Notes: generated by a model not told the origin, from the letters alone. 64,000 bases of DNA from Symplocastrum torsivum CPER-KK1 (GCA_019358875.1 JAHHIF010000004.1:1-64000), one strand, 5' to 3'; positions 19,287 through 28,607 are shown, numbered from the stretch's first letter. Made by a program: numbers and translations.

Positions 19287-21458
19287 TTACTTAACAAACA
19301 GCATTTCTTGATAGGTCGGTAAAGGCCAGAAATCATCGGCTACTTCCTCTTCAAGCGCATCGGCATATTCTCGCACCTTGTCCATTAACGGACAAATTGT
19401 TTGGGCAAAATATTGCATGTGGTCTTCCAGTGAGGCAAAATCGTGTTTGCCCATCGCCGCACTAAGTTTGCTGACGTTATCCATCATCAATCGAATCAGC
19501 GATGCCACTTTTTCGGCGCTTTCCTTGTCCAATTCGATACCGATCGCTTTGGAGTTGGCGATCGCTGTGGACAGTTCAGATAGATACCGAACCGCAGCGG
19601 GGTAGATGATGGTTTTTGCCATACTCACCACTAGTTTGGCTTCGACTTCAATCGCCAGCGTATACTGTTCGGCATAAACCTCAAATCGGCTTTCTAGCTC
19701 AATTGGCGTGAGTACACCGAGTCGGTTGAATAGTTCTTCGATATGATCGGCTTTTAAGACAGGTAACGCATCGGCTGTCGTCCGCAGGTCAGCTAAACCC
19801 CGTTCTTCAACCGCCATTTTGTGCCATTCTTCGGAATAGCCGTTGCCACCAAACACCACGGCGCTGTGCTTGTCCATCACCTCTTTGAGAACGGTTTTGG
19901 CAGCAGCATTGAGGTCAGCTCCCTTAGCCATCTCGCTCTCTAAGGCATCGGCAATCCAGATCAAGGAATCTGCCATGATCGTGTTCATCGCCACGAGTGG
20001 ACCCGAAACGGACTGACCCGAACCGACTGCCCGGAACTCAAATCGGTTGCCCGTAAAGGCAAAGGGCGAAGTGCGGTTGCGATCGCCAGGGTCTTTGGGG
20101 AACACTGGCAACGTGTCTACGCCGAGTTCCATTACCCCAGCGTGGGCAGAACTGGTTGGCTGTCCCTGGCTAATTTGCTCAAACACCTGCTCTAGTTGCG
20201 TTCCCAGATAAACCGAGATGATTGCCGGGGGAGCCTCATTCGCACCCAAGCGATGATCATTACTAGCTGTGGCAACAACTGCCCGCATCAGGGGGCCATA
20301 CTTATGCACGCCCCGAATCACCGCCCCACAGAACAGCAAAAATTGCATATTTGCATGGGGAGTATCGCCTGGATCGAGCAAATTGCCTTGAGTGGCGTTG
20401 CCAACCGACCAGTTGACGTGTTTCCCAGAACCATTAATTCCAGCAAACGGCTTCTCGTGCAAGAGGCAGACAAAGCCATGTTTCTTCGCCGTACTCTTGA
20501 GGATGGTCATTGTTAACTGCTGGTGATCGCTGGCAACATTGGCGGCTTCAAAAAATGGCGCAATCTCAAACTGACCCGGAGCCACTTCGTTGTGGCGAGT
20601 TTTTGCCGGAATGCCTAGCCGATACATTTTCTCTTCTACGTCCTGCATGAACACTTGGACGCGATCGGGAATGGCACCGAAGTAGTGATCATCAAATTGC
20701 TGACCTTTGGCAGGGGGTTTGCCAAATAGGGTTCTGCCTGTTAGCAGCAAATCGGGACGACTATGGGCAAAATGAGCATCAACCAAAAAGTATTCTTGCT
20801 CTGGACCACAACTGGAGTTGACTGGCGCAACTTCCGTGTGTCCCAACAGCTTTAGCAGGCGGGTTGCGGCTTTGTTCATCGCTGCATTCGAGCGCAACAG
20901 GGGCGTTTTCTTATCTAGGGCGACACCTGTCCAGGAGATGAACACGGTGGGAATGCACAAGGTGACACCATTGTCGGTTTCCATCACATAGGCAGGACTG
21001 GTGACATCCCACGCCGTGTAGCCGCGAGCTTCAAAGGTAGAACGCAGTCCACCATTCGGAAAGGACGAGCCATCCGGTTCACCCTGCACTAGAACTTTCC
21101 CGGTAAATTCAGTAATGACGCTGCCATCCCCTTGCACCGAAATGAAACCATCATGCTTTTCAGCCGTTGCATTCGTCATTGGGTAAAAGACGTGCGCGTA
21201 ATACAATGCCCCTTTAGACGTTGCCCAATCTTTCATCGCCGCCGCCACGGCACCCGCTACCGATACATCCAGTTTTCCGCCTGTTTGAATCGTATTCTTG
21301 ACAGATTTATAGACATCTTTGGGCAAGCTTGCCTGCATTTTGCTCAGCGTAAATACATCCGTTGCCCACAGCGCTTCTAGTCGCTGCGGCATCTTGGGCG
21401 GTAAGGGTTTGCGATCGGTGACTTGAGTGACAGCTTGAACGCGCAATTCATGGGTCAT
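19287..21458 (-). CDS. glnN: Glutamine synthetase type III
   Basis: ATP-dependent synthesis of glutamine from glutamate and ammonium. At 723 residues it is the large GSIII type, not GlnA. Recognisable parts: [14 protein letters not shown], the [16 protein letters not shown] and [14 protein letters not shown] active-site blocks, [18 protein letters not shown], and the C-terminal helical region typical of GSIII. In cyanobacteria glnN is usually induced by nitrogen shortage through NtcA; I looked upstream and saw no clear GTA-N8-TAC site. It follows ppk2 on the same strand with a hairpin between. The start is an ATG. Confidence 0.96.
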   Translation of the reverse strand: MTHELRVQAVTQVTDRKPLPPKMPQRLEALWATDVFTLSKMQASLPKDVYKSVKNTIQTGGKLDVSVAGAVAAAMKDWATSKGALYYAHVFYPMTNATAEKHDGFISVQGDGSVITEFTGKVLVQGEPDGSSFPNGGLRSTFEARGYTAWDVTSPAYVMETDNGVTLCIPTVFISWTGVALDKKTPLLRSNAAMNKAATRLLKLLGHTEVAPVNSSCGPEQEYFLVDAHFAHSRPDLLLTGRTLFGKPPAKGQQFDDHYFGAIPDRVQVFMQDVEEKMYRLGIPAKTRHNEVAPGQFEIAPFFEAANVASDHQQLTMTILKSTAKKHGFVCLLHEKPFAGINGSGKHVNWSVGNATQGNLLDPGDTPHANMQFLLFCGAVIRGVHKYGPLMRAVVATASNDHRLGANEAPPAIISVYLGTQLEQVFEQISQGQPTSSAHAGVMELGVDTLPVFPKDPGDRNRTSPFAFTGNRFEFRAVGSGQSVSGPLVAMNTIMADSLIWIADALESEMAKGADLNAAAKTVLKEVMDKHSAVVFGGNGYSEEWHKMAVEERGLADLRTTADALPVLKADHIEELFNRLGVLTPIELESRFEVYAEQYTLAIEVEAKLVVSMAKTIIYPAAVRYLSELSTAIANSKAIGIELDKESAEKVASLIRLMMDNVSKLSAAMGKHDFASLEDHMQYFAQTICPLMDKVREYADALEEEVADDFWPLPTYQEMLFVK

Positions 21459-21540
21459 GATGATTGATTCCTAAAAATGTGGGGTTTATGTGAGCGTGCA
21501 ACATCGACTCTCGCAACTATGAGGACAACATTGTTAATAA

Positions 21541-21559
21541 CATTCACCGTGGGTGAATG
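21541..21559 (-). terminator. Hairpin directly after ppk2
   Basis: CATTCACC and GGTGAATG are perfect 8-base arms around GTG, four bases after the ppk2 stop codon. On the ppk2 strand the hairpin is followed by TTATTAAC. It probably ends or attenuates ppk2 transcription before glnN. Confidence 0.55.
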
Positions 21560-21563
21560 CTTA

Positions 21564-22517
21564 CTACACTTGTGGGACAAAGAACTGCTCGTTGCGGGGC
21601 GGACGCACATAGTCATGAGGGGCGCTCTTGCGAGGCGGCAGTTCCAGGGGTTCCGGAGTCATATCCACATAGGGAATTTTGCTCAAAAAATGGCTAATGC
21701 AGTTGAGGCGAGCGCGTTTTTTGTCGTCCGCTTCCACTGTGAACCAAGGGGCTTCGGGAATGTTGGTGTGGGCAAACATCGCGTCTTTTGCCTGAGAATA
21801 TTCCACCCAGCGATCGCGTGACTCCAGATCCATTGGACTCAGTTTCCAGCGACGAGCCGGATCAGTCGTGCGAGACTGGAAGCGGCGCTCCTGCTCCTCA
21901 TCACTCACCGAGAACCAATACTTCAGCAAAACAATGCCAGCTCTGACCAGCATCCGCTCGAATTCTGGACAGGTTTGCATGAATTCCTGGTACTGCTCAT
22001 CGGTGCAGAAGCCCATAACGTACTCAACTCCGGCACGGTTATACCAACTGCGATCAAAACAGACGATTTCACCCGCAGCCGGAAGATGCAGCACATAGCG
22101 CTGGAAGTACCATTCGGTCTTTTCGCGATCGCTGGGCATCCCCAATGCTACGACTCGACAGCCACGTGGATTCAGCGGTTCGGTGATGCGCTTAATCGTA
22201 CCTCCCTTTCCTGCGGCATCGCGCCCTTCAAATAGGATGACGATGCGGGCACCTGTATGCTTTGCCCAGTATTGCATTTTTACCAGTTCTACCTGTAGAC
22301 GGGCAAGTTCTTTTTTGTACTCTTTGTTAAGGAGCTTAGAACCGCTTTCGCGCTCAGATGTATGGTAAAGCTCTTTCCGTTCTGGGGTTTTGCTCAGCTT
22401 GGCTTTTTTCTTGCCCTTATCCTTTTTTTTCTTGTTCTTGGTTTCTTTCGGTTCTGCGGCTAGAGGCCCTACCGTTGCGGTTGGCGAATGGCTACCGTTC
22501 ATATTTTCGGTTTCCAT
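21564..22517 (-). CDS. ppk2: Polyphosphate kinase 2 (class I)
   Basis: Transfers phosphate between polyphosphate and nucleotides (PPK2 class I, usually making ATP or GTP from polyphosphate). After a lysine-rich tail (about 20-55) comes the PPK2 core with Walker A FEGRDAAGKGG, the lid region KRITEPLNPRGC, Walker B CFDRSWYNRAGVEYVMGF and DRWVEYSQAKDAM. The ATG at 22517 follows AGGGACAATT and gives 317 residues. The frame stays open upstream to 22667, but that extension has no family support. It lies directly upstream of glnN on the same strand. Confidence 0.94.
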   Translation of the reverse strand: METENMNGSHSPTATVGPLAAEPKETKNKKKKDKGKKKAKLSKTPERKELYHTSERESGSKLLNKEYKKELARLQVELVKMQYWAKHTGARIVILFEGRDAAGKGGTIKRITEPLNPRGCRVVALGMPSDREKTEWYFQRYVLHLPAAGEIVCFDRSWYNRAGVEYVMGFCTDEQYQEFMQTCPEFERMLVRAGIVLLKYWFSVSDEEQERRFQSRTTDPARRWKLSPMDLESRDRWVEYSQAKDAMFAHTNIPEAPWFTVEADDKKRARLNCISHFLSKIPYVDMTPEPLELPPRKSAPHDYVRPPRNEQFFVPQV

Positions 22518-23094
22518 AATTGTCCCTACATGACATGAGAGGGGTACGGAGCAAGTAACAGCGAACTGATGGAAATTGGGGACGCAAAGTTCAAGAAAAA
22601 CACAGCCTTTGAATCTGCACTGAATCTGGAAACCTGATAGTTGCTGAATTCTGAGGCAATGTATCAAAAACTGAGGCTTACAACCTTACAATACCCTTAA
22701 AGTCCTGAAAAATTTCTTAGACAGATGTAACAGAAAATTTAATTAAACTCTTAACCTATAATCGCTATGCTCCACTAAAGGTATCTCCTACTCGCCTATA
22801 GTAGAAACAGAAAAATAAGACTTTTGTATCGAAAGCAACTAAAGAAGCACACTCATCAAACCGTGGAAAATTTACTGTAGTTTCTGTAGTTTCGTCCAAA
22901 GTGGCTTGTGAAAACTATGAACAATGACAATCACTAATCGGGAACTGCAACTTCTTTTCCATTACCTATTATCAAAAAGGCGATCGCTTTTTCATGAAAA
23001 TTGGGTCTAGCTTCTGCTTAGCAGACACCCCACTCACTGAGGCATCTTATAAGCGGAAACTAGACCCAGCTAGTTCTTAGGCTAAATTATCTCT
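22518..23094. other. Intergenic region between the cpc operon end and ppk2
   Basis: A spacer of 577 bases. It holds the ppk2 promoter (AT-rich, 22670-22900, not mapped), one GCGATCGC site near 22981 and the large hairpin at 23002-23068. No coding sequence was seen. Confidence 0.55.
23002..23068 (-). terminator. Large hairpin at the end of the cpc operon
   Basis: TGGGTCTAGCTTCTGCTTA (23002-23020) pairs with 23050-23068 over 19 positions with two mismatches. It starts 26 bases after the last cpcG stop and is followed on the minus strand by ATTTTC. This fits an operon terminator; it could also be a mobile palindromic repeat. Confidence 0.55.
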
Positions 23095-23856
23095 TTAGCG
23101 TTTGCCCCGATAAGGCACTTTGCTCAGGTAATCAATACTAGACGCTGAGACATTTTGCGCGTAGGTGCGCTTGGAATTGACGTTTGCCGCCATATCGCGA
23201 TACTTGCGAGGGTCGCCTTCCTGAAGTTGACGCTCCTGGTACTTACGGCTGTAGAACTTCTCCACCGTAAAGCGCCAGTCGGTTTTAACCGTACCAACAA
23301 CTTCGCGGTAGTCTTCGCCGTAGCGGGGAGTCACCAAGTTAATCGGACGACCTTCCATACGCTTACGCTGGTAAGGCACAGTGTAATCACCAAACGCTTC
23401 GGTATACTCTTCGCTGTCAATCAGAGCATCCACAAAACCATAGAAGCCGAGAGTGCCAATCTTAATTGACCAAGCAATCTCTTCCTCTTTGTTATAGGGG
23501 GCACGACCCAGAAAGCGCTTGAGGCAAACTTCAACAAGCCGATAGTTGTTATTGCTTTCAACCACCAAGCGATAAAACGCTTCAGACTTCGCGATACCAC
23601 GAACAAAGTCGCGCACAGTGAGTGTCCGGTTCTTAAGCTGAGATTCCAGAGCTTTCTGACGATTCACTTGGAGAACAGCGTGTTCACTGTAAAGCTGGCG
23701 ATAGACAGCATTAATCAGCCCAAGTATTTCAGCCGCAGAATTGGTGTCTTCCAGACGACAAATGTACGGAGTATCTTCGTCTTCGTCAGCTACCCCAAAG
23801 CTACGAACCCTCACATTTTGGGTTGTGGGCTTGTATTGCAGTAATGGCAATGCCAT
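23095..23856 (-). CDS. cpcG: Phycobilisome rod-core linker CpcG (copy 1, last in operon)
   Basis: Attaches a phycocyanin rod to the allophycocyanin core on the thylakoid surface. The 253 residues comprise the N-terminal [21 protein letters not shown] and one Pfam linker domain (about 35-190) with [39 protein letters not shown] and [21 protein letters not shown]. The C-terminal tail is polar and basic with no hydrophobic segment, so it is a conventional CpcG rather than the membrane-attached CpcL type. It is the last of three tandem paralogues downstream of cpcF. Confidence 0.93.
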   Translation of the reverse strand: MALPLLQYKPTTQNVRVRSFGVADEDEDTPYICRLEDTNSAAEILGLINAVYRQLYSEHAVLQVNRQKALESQLKNRTLTVRDFVRGIAKSEAFYRLVVESNNNYRLVEVCLKRFLGRAPYNKEEEIAWSIKIGTLGFYGFVDALIDSEEYTEAFGDYTVPYQRKRMEGRPINLVTPRYGEDYREVVGTVKTDWRFTVEKFYSRKYQERQLQEGDPRKYRDMAANVNSKRTYAQNVSASSIDYLSKVPYRGKR

Positions 23857-23980
23857 GTAAAAATCCCCCTTTTAGACTATTACAAAAACTTATCAGATTT
23901 CAGCGTTTTTGTTGATGCCCATAATTCAATTTGAGCATGACTTTGACCGCCTACAAAACTTTTGCTTGATTGCCCCAAGA

Positions 23981-24724
23981 TTAACGCAGTGGGAAACTAG
24001 CAGAAGTGTCAACGGAAACAGGTACTCCCGATGGCGTATCCCGTGTCATATCAGGAATCTTGATATTATCTGTCTGTACCGTCACCGTATTAGTCATGGC
24101 TTTTGGCTTAATTGACCTTGCCATATCCAAGAAGTTACTGACAGCGCCCCACTTGTAACGCTCATCTTCCAGTTTGTCGCGCCAGTATTCACTATAGCGG
24201 GGTGTTACTAAGTTAAAGGGACGACCTTTATAGCGACGCCGTTGATAAGGAACCGTATTCTCGCCAAAATTTTCTAAGTACTCTGGGCTATCAATCAAGG
24301 CATCTACAAAACCGCCCCAACCTAAGGTGGCGATTTTGATTGACCAGGCAATCTCTTCATCTTTGTTGTAAGGTTCACGACCCAACAATCGTTTGAGCGT
24401 CAATTCAACGACTCGATAGTTAGAATTTGGCTCGACAACCAAGCGGAAAAATGCATCAGATTTCGCTATCCCCCGAACAAAATCACGCACAGTAATCGTA
24501 CGATTTTTGAGTTGCGATTCTAGGCTAGTCTGACGATTAGATTTAAGGATTTCATGTTCACTCAAAACTTGTCGGTAAACTGCCCAGATTAATTCCAGAA
24601 CATCATTCTGATCCAGGCAGTCTTCTGTACGATAAATCCGAGGGGTATCTTCACTGGGGACTTCATAACCTGAGACTCGCTGATTCTGCGAGGAGGGTTT
24701 GTAGTTTAAGAGAGGTATTGACAT
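23981..24724 (-). CDS. cpcG: Phycobilisome rod-core linker CpcG (copy 2)
   Basis: The second rod-core linker, 247 residues, starting MSIPLLNYKPSSQNQRVSGYE at the ATG 24724. The open frame extends to 24871, but that part crosses a heptad-repeat spacer and the next gene, so it is not coding. The linker domain shows [37 protein letters not shown] and [21 protein letters not shown]. The C-terminal tail diverges from copies 1 and 3, the region expected to choose the core attachment site. There is no membrane segment. Confidence 0.92.
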   Translation of the reverse strand: MSIPLLNYKPSSQNQRVSGYEVPSEDTPRIYRTEDCLDQNDVLELIWAVYRQVLSEHEILKSNRQTSLESQLKNRTITVRDFVRGIAKSDAFFRLVVEPNSNYRVVELTLKRLLGREPYNKDEEIAWSIKIATLGWGGFVDALIDSPEYLENFGENTVPYQRRRYKGRPFNLVTPRYSEYWRDKLEDERYKWGAVSNFLDMARSIKPKAMTNTVTVQTDNIKIPDMTRDTPSGVPVSVDTSASFPLR

Positions 24725-24726
24725 TG

Positions 24727-24767
24727 GGTTGGTTATTAGTTGTTGGTTGTTAGTTGTTTGGGGTTGA
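24727..24767. repeat. Heptad repeat (STRR) between cpcG copies
   Basis: Degenerate tandem heptads of the TTAGTTG/TTGGTTG type occupy the short spacer between two cpcG genes. The same unit recurs at 25623, 28510, 34823 and 41467. Confidence 0.7.
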
Positions 24768-24791
24768 TGGACTAATTGACCAATGACGTTG

Positions 24792-25622
24792 TTAAGTTGT
24801 GGGTCTTCTGTAAAGGTAGCGGTAGGGTAGAGCCACCTCATTACGACCAATAACAGGTTGTGGCGTAGCAACTTTGCGGGTCATGTCGGGCAGTGGTCTA
24901 CTTGTCGCTTGAGAAATTGCCCGATCTTTTGTCCGTTGATAGTTGACTCCACCGGGGCTGATACTCCGTGCCATTGACAAAAAGGTGTCGGGAATGGCTT
25001 GGCGAACTCCCCGTTGCGCCGATTGACCAGAGACTTGAACTTGATAGTAAGAACCCTCGAAACTAATCTGACGCGCGCGCCAGTAATCACTGTAGCGGGG
25101 GTTAACCAGGTTAAACGGGCGGTCTTTGTAGCGACGACGCTGATAAGGCACGATCGTATCCCCGAAGTTTTGGCGATATTCTTCGCTATCAACTACAGCA
25201 TCAATAAAGCCAGATAAGCCTTTGGTCGCAATCACAATTGACCAAGCGATTTGCTCGTCTTTGTTATAGGTAGCGCGACCGAGAAAGCGCTTGAAGGTAA
25301 TATCAACTAAGCGATAGTTGGAGTTAGTGTCTGCAACCAGTGTCCGATAAACATCGGTTTTACCTAGTCCTCGGATAAAATCGCGCACGGAGATAGCCCG
25401 ATTTTTTAGCTGAGATTCTAGGTAGGGTTGCCGATATGTTTCGAGAATCAGATGTTCACTAAAAATTTGGCGGTAGCCTGCCCAAATCAACTCCTTAATC
25501 TCGAAGTCTTCACTAGTTGGAGTTAGGCGGTAATATTGGAAATCATCCTCGTCGGGAACTTCGTAGCCCTCGACGCGCTGATTCTGAGAACTTGGTGTAA
25601 TTTCAAGGAGAGGAATCGACAT
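24792..25622 (-). CDS. cpcG: Phycobilisome rod-core linker CpcG (copy 3, first of the tandem)
   Basis: The first of the three tandem linkers in transcription order, 276 residues. It begins MSIPLLEITPSSQNQRVEGYE, then the linker domain with GYRQIFSEHLILETYRQ, NRAISVRDFIRGLGKTDVYR and FLGRATYNKDEQIAWSIVIAT. The tail is longest here and ends with basic, aromatic residues (YRYLYRRPTT). It follows cpcF across a repeat spacer of about 75 bases. Copies 2 and 3 share the SIPLL start and look closer to each other than to copy 1. Confidence 0.92.
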   Translation of the reverse strand: MSIPLLEITPSSQNQRVEGYEVPDEDDFQYYRLTPTSEDFEIKELIWAGYRQIFSEHLILETYRQPYLESQLKNRAISVRDFIRGLGKTDVYRTLVADTNSNYRLVDITFKRFLGRATYNKDEQIAWSIVIATKGLSGFIDAVVDSEEYRQNFGDTIVPYQRRRYKDRPFNLVNPRYSDYWRARQISFEGSYYQVQVSGQSAQRGVRQAIPDTFLSMARSISPGGVNYQRTKDRAISQATSRPLPDMTRKVATPQPVIGRNEVALPYRYLYRRPTT

Positions 25623-25705
25623 AGTTATTAGTTATTGGTTGTTGGTTATTGGTTATTAGTTGTTGGTGATTAGCTGCTAATAATAAACAGCAAACAACTA
25701 ACAAC
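25623..25705. repeat. Heptad repeat (STRR) between cpcF and cpcG, with inverted end
   Basis: Tandem TTATTAGTTATTGGTTGTTGG units are followed by their complement (CAAACAACTAACAACC), so the RNA can fold back. The distal end encodes the last codons and stop of cpcF. Confidence 0.7.
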
Positions 25706-26327
25706 CATTCTTTTGTTGTGCCATCAATACTCGCGATCGCACAGCTAAATCTGCCTCGGATGAAAGCATTTGCTCAAACCGATTTCTGATTCGCTCAATC
25801 ATGCCAGTTGCATTGGCTGCCAGTGCTTCTAAGCCGACAATGGCGGCGTAGCGATTTGCCCATTCGGCATCTTGAGAAACGTCTAGAAGTGTTTTTAATG
25901 CGAGATCTTGTGCCTCCTGTCCCTGCTCAGGTGACAGTTGGTGCCATTGCAAATTTCCCAGCCCTTTAGCGGCAGCACGGCGCACACTGGGGGCAAAGTC
26001 GCTGGCGGCGGCTGTAACCAAGACATCAAGGGCACGGGGGTCAGCAATTGTCGCTAACGCCCGAATCGAATAGGCTCTTGCTCCGTAGTTATACTCATCC
26101 AACTGGTTCAAAAGTGGCATCACTGCCGCTTCCCCCAGCCCAATCAGTCCCTCAACCGCTATTACTGCTGCTTCTGGGTTGTTGTAACCCAACACGGTAA
26201 TTAGCGTAGGAATTACCTCTTCTGAGTTGGTAGCGACCAATGCCCGCACAGACTCGACCAGCCCTTCGGCAGAATTTGCCTGTTCAACAGCCTGGATGAG
26301 TGCTTGGATACGGGTAGAGTCGATCAT
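25698..26327 (-). CDS. cpcF: Phycocyanobilin lyase subunit CpcF
   Basis: With CpcE it forms the heterodimeric lyase that attaches phycocyanobilin to Cys84 of CpcA. The 209 residues are made of HEAT/PBS-lyase repeats, for example VIPTLITVLGYNNPEAAVIAVEGL and SDFAPSVRRAAAKGLGNLQW. The gene follows cpcE on the minus strand across a short repeat spacer. Its last residues and TAG fall in the heptad repeat, so the exact C-terminus may vary between strains. The ATG start at 26327 directly follows repeat sequence. Confidence 0.93.
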   Translation of the reverse strand: MIDSTRIQALIQAVEQANSAEGLVESVRALVATNSEEVIPTLITVLGYNNPEAAVIAVEGLIGLGEAAVMPLLNQLDEYNYGARAYSIRALATIADPRALDVLVTAAASDFAPSVRRAAAKGLGNLQWHQLSPEQGQEAQDLALKTLLDVSQDAEWANRYAAIVGLEALAANATGMIERIRNRFEQMLSSEADLAVRSRVLMAQQKNGC

Positions 26328-26328
26328 A

Positions 26329-26402
26329 TCAGTGTGTCAGTGATCAGTAGTCAGTAGTCAGTGGTCAGTCGCTTAAGAAACAACTGACAAGTAACTGCTG
26401 AC
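26329..26402. repeat. Heptad repeat (AGTCAGT type) between cpcE and cpcF
   Basis: Units of the AGTCAGT/GGTCAGT type (about five) are followed by ACTGAC ... CTGCTGAC, which can pair with them. The repeat fills the cpcE-cpcF spacer. Confidence 0.7.
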
Positions 26403-26406
26403 AAAA

Positions 26407-27231
26407 CTACAAAAGCGAATCCATCAGCTTCATTACCCGGATGGTGTCATCAGAAAGCGTATTGGCTTCGGGTGTTAGCTGATGTTCCAGCAGTCCTTTA
26501 AGGGCAATGAGCTTGAAGCTGTTTTCGGCTGAGGCAGTTGCGATCGCTTCGGCAGCGGGTAGATACCCAATTGCACCGAGGTCTGATAAAGCGACTCGGC
26601 GCAATACAACATCTTGCCCCTGTAAGGCTTGGACTAGGGGTTTCCCATAAGCCTCGTCCCTAGTTAGCTGATACATCGCTCGCGTTGCGGCATACTGCAA
26701 CCGCCGTGCCTGATGTTCTAGGAAGGGTTTAATCAATGGAATCGCTTCAGTCGCCTTCAGCGTCCCTAGAGCTTCGATCACTGCCTCACAGGGTTGGGTA
26801 AAGTGGGGGCGTCCTGGTACTCGCTCAGCAGCAGCAAGTCCACTGCTGAGCAATTGCATTAATGGGGAGACAGCGGCTCGGTCACCTAACATTTCCAGAG
26901 ATTGAGCCGCTGCTTCTCGCACGTAAAAGTCCGAGCAGTCTAAGCAACGGATTAACCCTGGCACGGCTCTTTGATCACCTAGCTTACCCAAGGCTCTTGC
27001 AGCATTACGCCGCAGCGGATACCCACCCAATTCTGTCCGATCAGCTTCGTCGTCTAGGGCTTCAATCAAGGCGTCTACCACGGCTGGTTCTGAGACTCGG
27101 AATTTGCCTAGCCACCAAGCGGCGTAATAGCGGAGACTCAAATCTGTGCCGCGCAAGTTGGCGATCGCTTCTTCCACTGTCAGCGCCGGAGCGGCGGTAT
27201 CACTCGACGCCTCTGGATTGAAATCGGTCAT
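26407..27231 (-). CDS. cpcE: Phycocyanobilin lyase subunit CpcE
   Basis: Partner of CpcF in attaching phycocyanobilin to the phycocyanin alpha subunit. The 274 residues carry HEAT/PBS-lyase repeats: EAIANLRGTDLSLRYYAAWWLG, YPLRRNAARALGKLGD and DFYVREAAAQSLEMLGDRAA. Length and repeat pattern match CpcE. It lies ten bases after cpcD on the minus strand, so the two are probably co-translated. Start ATG at 27231. Confidence 0.94.
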   Translation of the reverse strand: MTDFNPEASSDTAAPALTVEEAIANLRGTDLSLRYYAAWWLGKFRVSEPAVVDALIEALDDEADRTELGGYPLRRNAARALGKLGDQRAVPGLIRCLDCSDFYVREAAAQSLEMLGDRAAVSPLMQLLSSGLAAAERVPGRPHFTQPCEAVIEALGTLKATEAIPLIKPFLEHQARRLQYAATRAMYQLTRDEAYGKPLVQALQGQDVVLRRVALSDLGAIGYLPAAEAIATASAENSFKLIALKGLLEHQLTPEANTLSDDTIRVMKLMDSLL

Positions 27232-27241
27232 TCGTTCGGTC

Positions 27242-27532
27242 TCAGCCTTCAGCTTTTGCTTTTTTTCTGTCGCTTTCGCTATCGGGTTTTAGGGCTGATT
27301 CAGCAGTCAACGGCTCAATGCTGACGATTCTCCCACCCAATCGGGCAATCCGCTGCATTTCTTCGTTCATCCGGGAATACGGTACCGTCATGAACACACT
27401 GCCGCTACGGCGAATCTCATAGTTATTTTTGTCGGTTTCTTCGTTCTGACGTAAGCCGACAACTTCATAGCGAAAGACACGGCTTCCTGCTGAGTTGAGA
27501 CCACCGGTACCTACTGCTGTTTGACCAAACAT
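27242..27532 (-). CDS. cpcD: Phycobilisome rod-capping linker CpcD
   Basis: The small linker that caps the outer end of phycocyanin rods. The CpcD fold (about 18-75) is clear: RVFRYEVVGLRQ, IRRSGSVFMTVPYSRMNEEMQRIARLGGRIVSIEP. At 96 residues it is slightly longer than usual because of a charged tail (ESDRKKAKAEG). The N-terminus MFGQTAVGTGGL is typical. It sits between cpcC and cpcE. Confidence 0.93.
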   Translation of the reverse strand: MFGQTAVGTGGLNSAGSRVFRYEVVGLRQNEETDKNNYEIRRSGSVFMTVPYSRMNEEMQRIARLGGRIVSIEPLTAESALKPDSESDRKKAKAEG

Positions 27533-27552
27533 CGCTTTAATAATCTCCTAAT

Positions 27553-27616
27553 CTGGGTTGTTGGGGATTGGGGATTAGGGATTGGGGATATTTCCTAGTC
27601 CCTAGCCCCTAGTCCT
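27553..27616. repeat. Heptad repeat (GGGGATT type) with inverted half between cpcC and cpcD
   Basis: GGGGATT/GGGATTA units are followed by CCTAGTCCCTAGCCCCTAG, which is nearly complementary. The spacer can form a long imperfect hairpin. Confidence 0.7.
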
Positions 27617-27619
27617 CTC

Positions 27620-28480
27620 TTAAGCTGGTGTTATGCTGACGATTTTTCCGCCTTGGCGCTGAATTTGCTGCATTTTGTCTGATAGCCTTTCGTAAGGCAC
27701 CAGGTAGGCAGTGCTGCTACGGCGTAGCTTCGGATAGCCGGGACCGCGTAGGCTAGTTACTTCAATGCGATAAACGCGATCGCCTGTTCCTACAGCATTA
27801 CCGAGGGCTTTTTTCGGAGCAATATCGCTAGAGGCACGGAATGACCAGTTTTCGTTACTACCAGACGGTCCAATAATAGAGGAGGCCCCGTTAGCTGCTA
27901 GCTCACGCGCTAAGCGAGGGAACGAACCACCGACCTGAGAGCGATCGCTATTGGCATAGCCACGATACAGTTGGAACATCCGGTTAAAACCGACAGTTTT
28001 TTGCCCCGTTTGTGTGGCAAAACCGCGATAGTAAGGGACAACACTGTCGCCAAAATTGGTTTGATACTCTACAGAGTCGATATAAGAATCAACCTCTGTC
28101 TCATACCCCTTCTCGTGGTACAGGTCTAGGTGATAGACCACTTCTGACTCATCGTAAGGTGCGCGACCCAACAGATGCTTGTAATTCAGTTCAATAAACC
28201 GGGTTTGAAAATTGTTGTAGAAAAACTTGGATTTGTATAGCTCCGACTTGGCAACGGAACGCACGAATTCTCGCACGCTGATATCCCCATCGCGTAGGAG
28301 CGATTCGGCACTTGTAAGCCGTTCAGACTTCATCAAATAGTCGTTGCCCAAAACCTGACGGTAGACGGCACGAATCACCGCTTCAATATCTTCTTTCGTG
28401 GCATGGGGGCGTAACTCAATCTTCGGCGCATCACTAAATGCTGAAGTGCCTAACCGTGAGGCTGCTGATGTAATTGCCAT
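27620..28480 (-). CDS. cpcC: Phycobilisome rod linker CpcC (phycocyanin-associated)
   Basis: Joins phycocyanin hexamers within the rod. The 286 residues start [15 protein letters not shown], contain a Pfam rod-linker domain (about 20-160: [55 protein letters not shown]) and end with a CpcD-like domain (about 228-285: [44 protein letters not shown]). This arrangement is diagnostic. Only one copy is present, suggesting short rods. It follows cpcA across a hairpin and a repeat. Confidence 0.95.
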   Translation of the reverse strand: MAITSAASRLGTSAFSDAPKIELRPHATKEDIEAVIRAVYRQVLGNDYLMKSERLTSAESLLRDGDISVREFVRSVAKSELYKSKFFYNNFQTRFIELNYKHLLGRAPYDESEVVYHLDLYHEKGYETEVDSYIDSVEYQTNFGDSVVPYYRGFATQTGQKTVGFNRMFQLYRGYANSDRSQVGGSFPRLARELAANGASSIIGPSGSNENWSFRASSDIAPKKALGNAVGTGDRVYRIEVTSLRGPGYPKLRRSSTAYLVPYERLSDKMQQIQRQGGKIVSITPA

Positions 28481-28509
28481 TTGTTTAACTCTCCCAACAA
28501 GCTAGCTTT

Positions 28510-28590
28510 TTAGTTGTTCGTTGTTAGTTGTTCGTTATTAGTTGTTCGCTTTTCAGAACTAATAACTAATAACCAATAACTAATAACTAA
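28510..28590. repeat. Heptad repeat with inverted half between cpcA and cpcC
   Basis: TTAGTTG/TTCGTTG units (28510-28550) are followed by AACTAATAACTAATAACC units (28557-28590), so the two halves can pair into a long stem. It lies beside the hairpin at 28608-28670. Confidence 0.75.
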
Positions 28591-28607
28591 CCCATAGATA
28601 CAACAAA

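Noticed and set aside
21459..21563. NtcA site before glnN
   Set aside because: No GTA-N8-TAC was found; GTAGTAAGC is only a half match.
21477..21821. Plus-strand open frame over the glnN-ppk2 junction
   Set aside because: It is antisense to the conserved C-terminus of PPK2 and has no ribosome site.
22518..22667. N-terminal extension of ppk2
   Set aside because: It has no family similarity, and the ATG at 22517 has a good ribosome site.
24725..24871. N-terminal extension of cpcG copy 2
   Set aside because: It crosses the repeat spacer and overlaps the end of the upstream cpcG; the family start MSIPLL lies at 24724.
25623..25705. Tandem repeat tracts looking like a small CRISPR array
   Set aside because: Units are 7 bases with no spacers, and no cas genes are present; they are STRR-type repeats.
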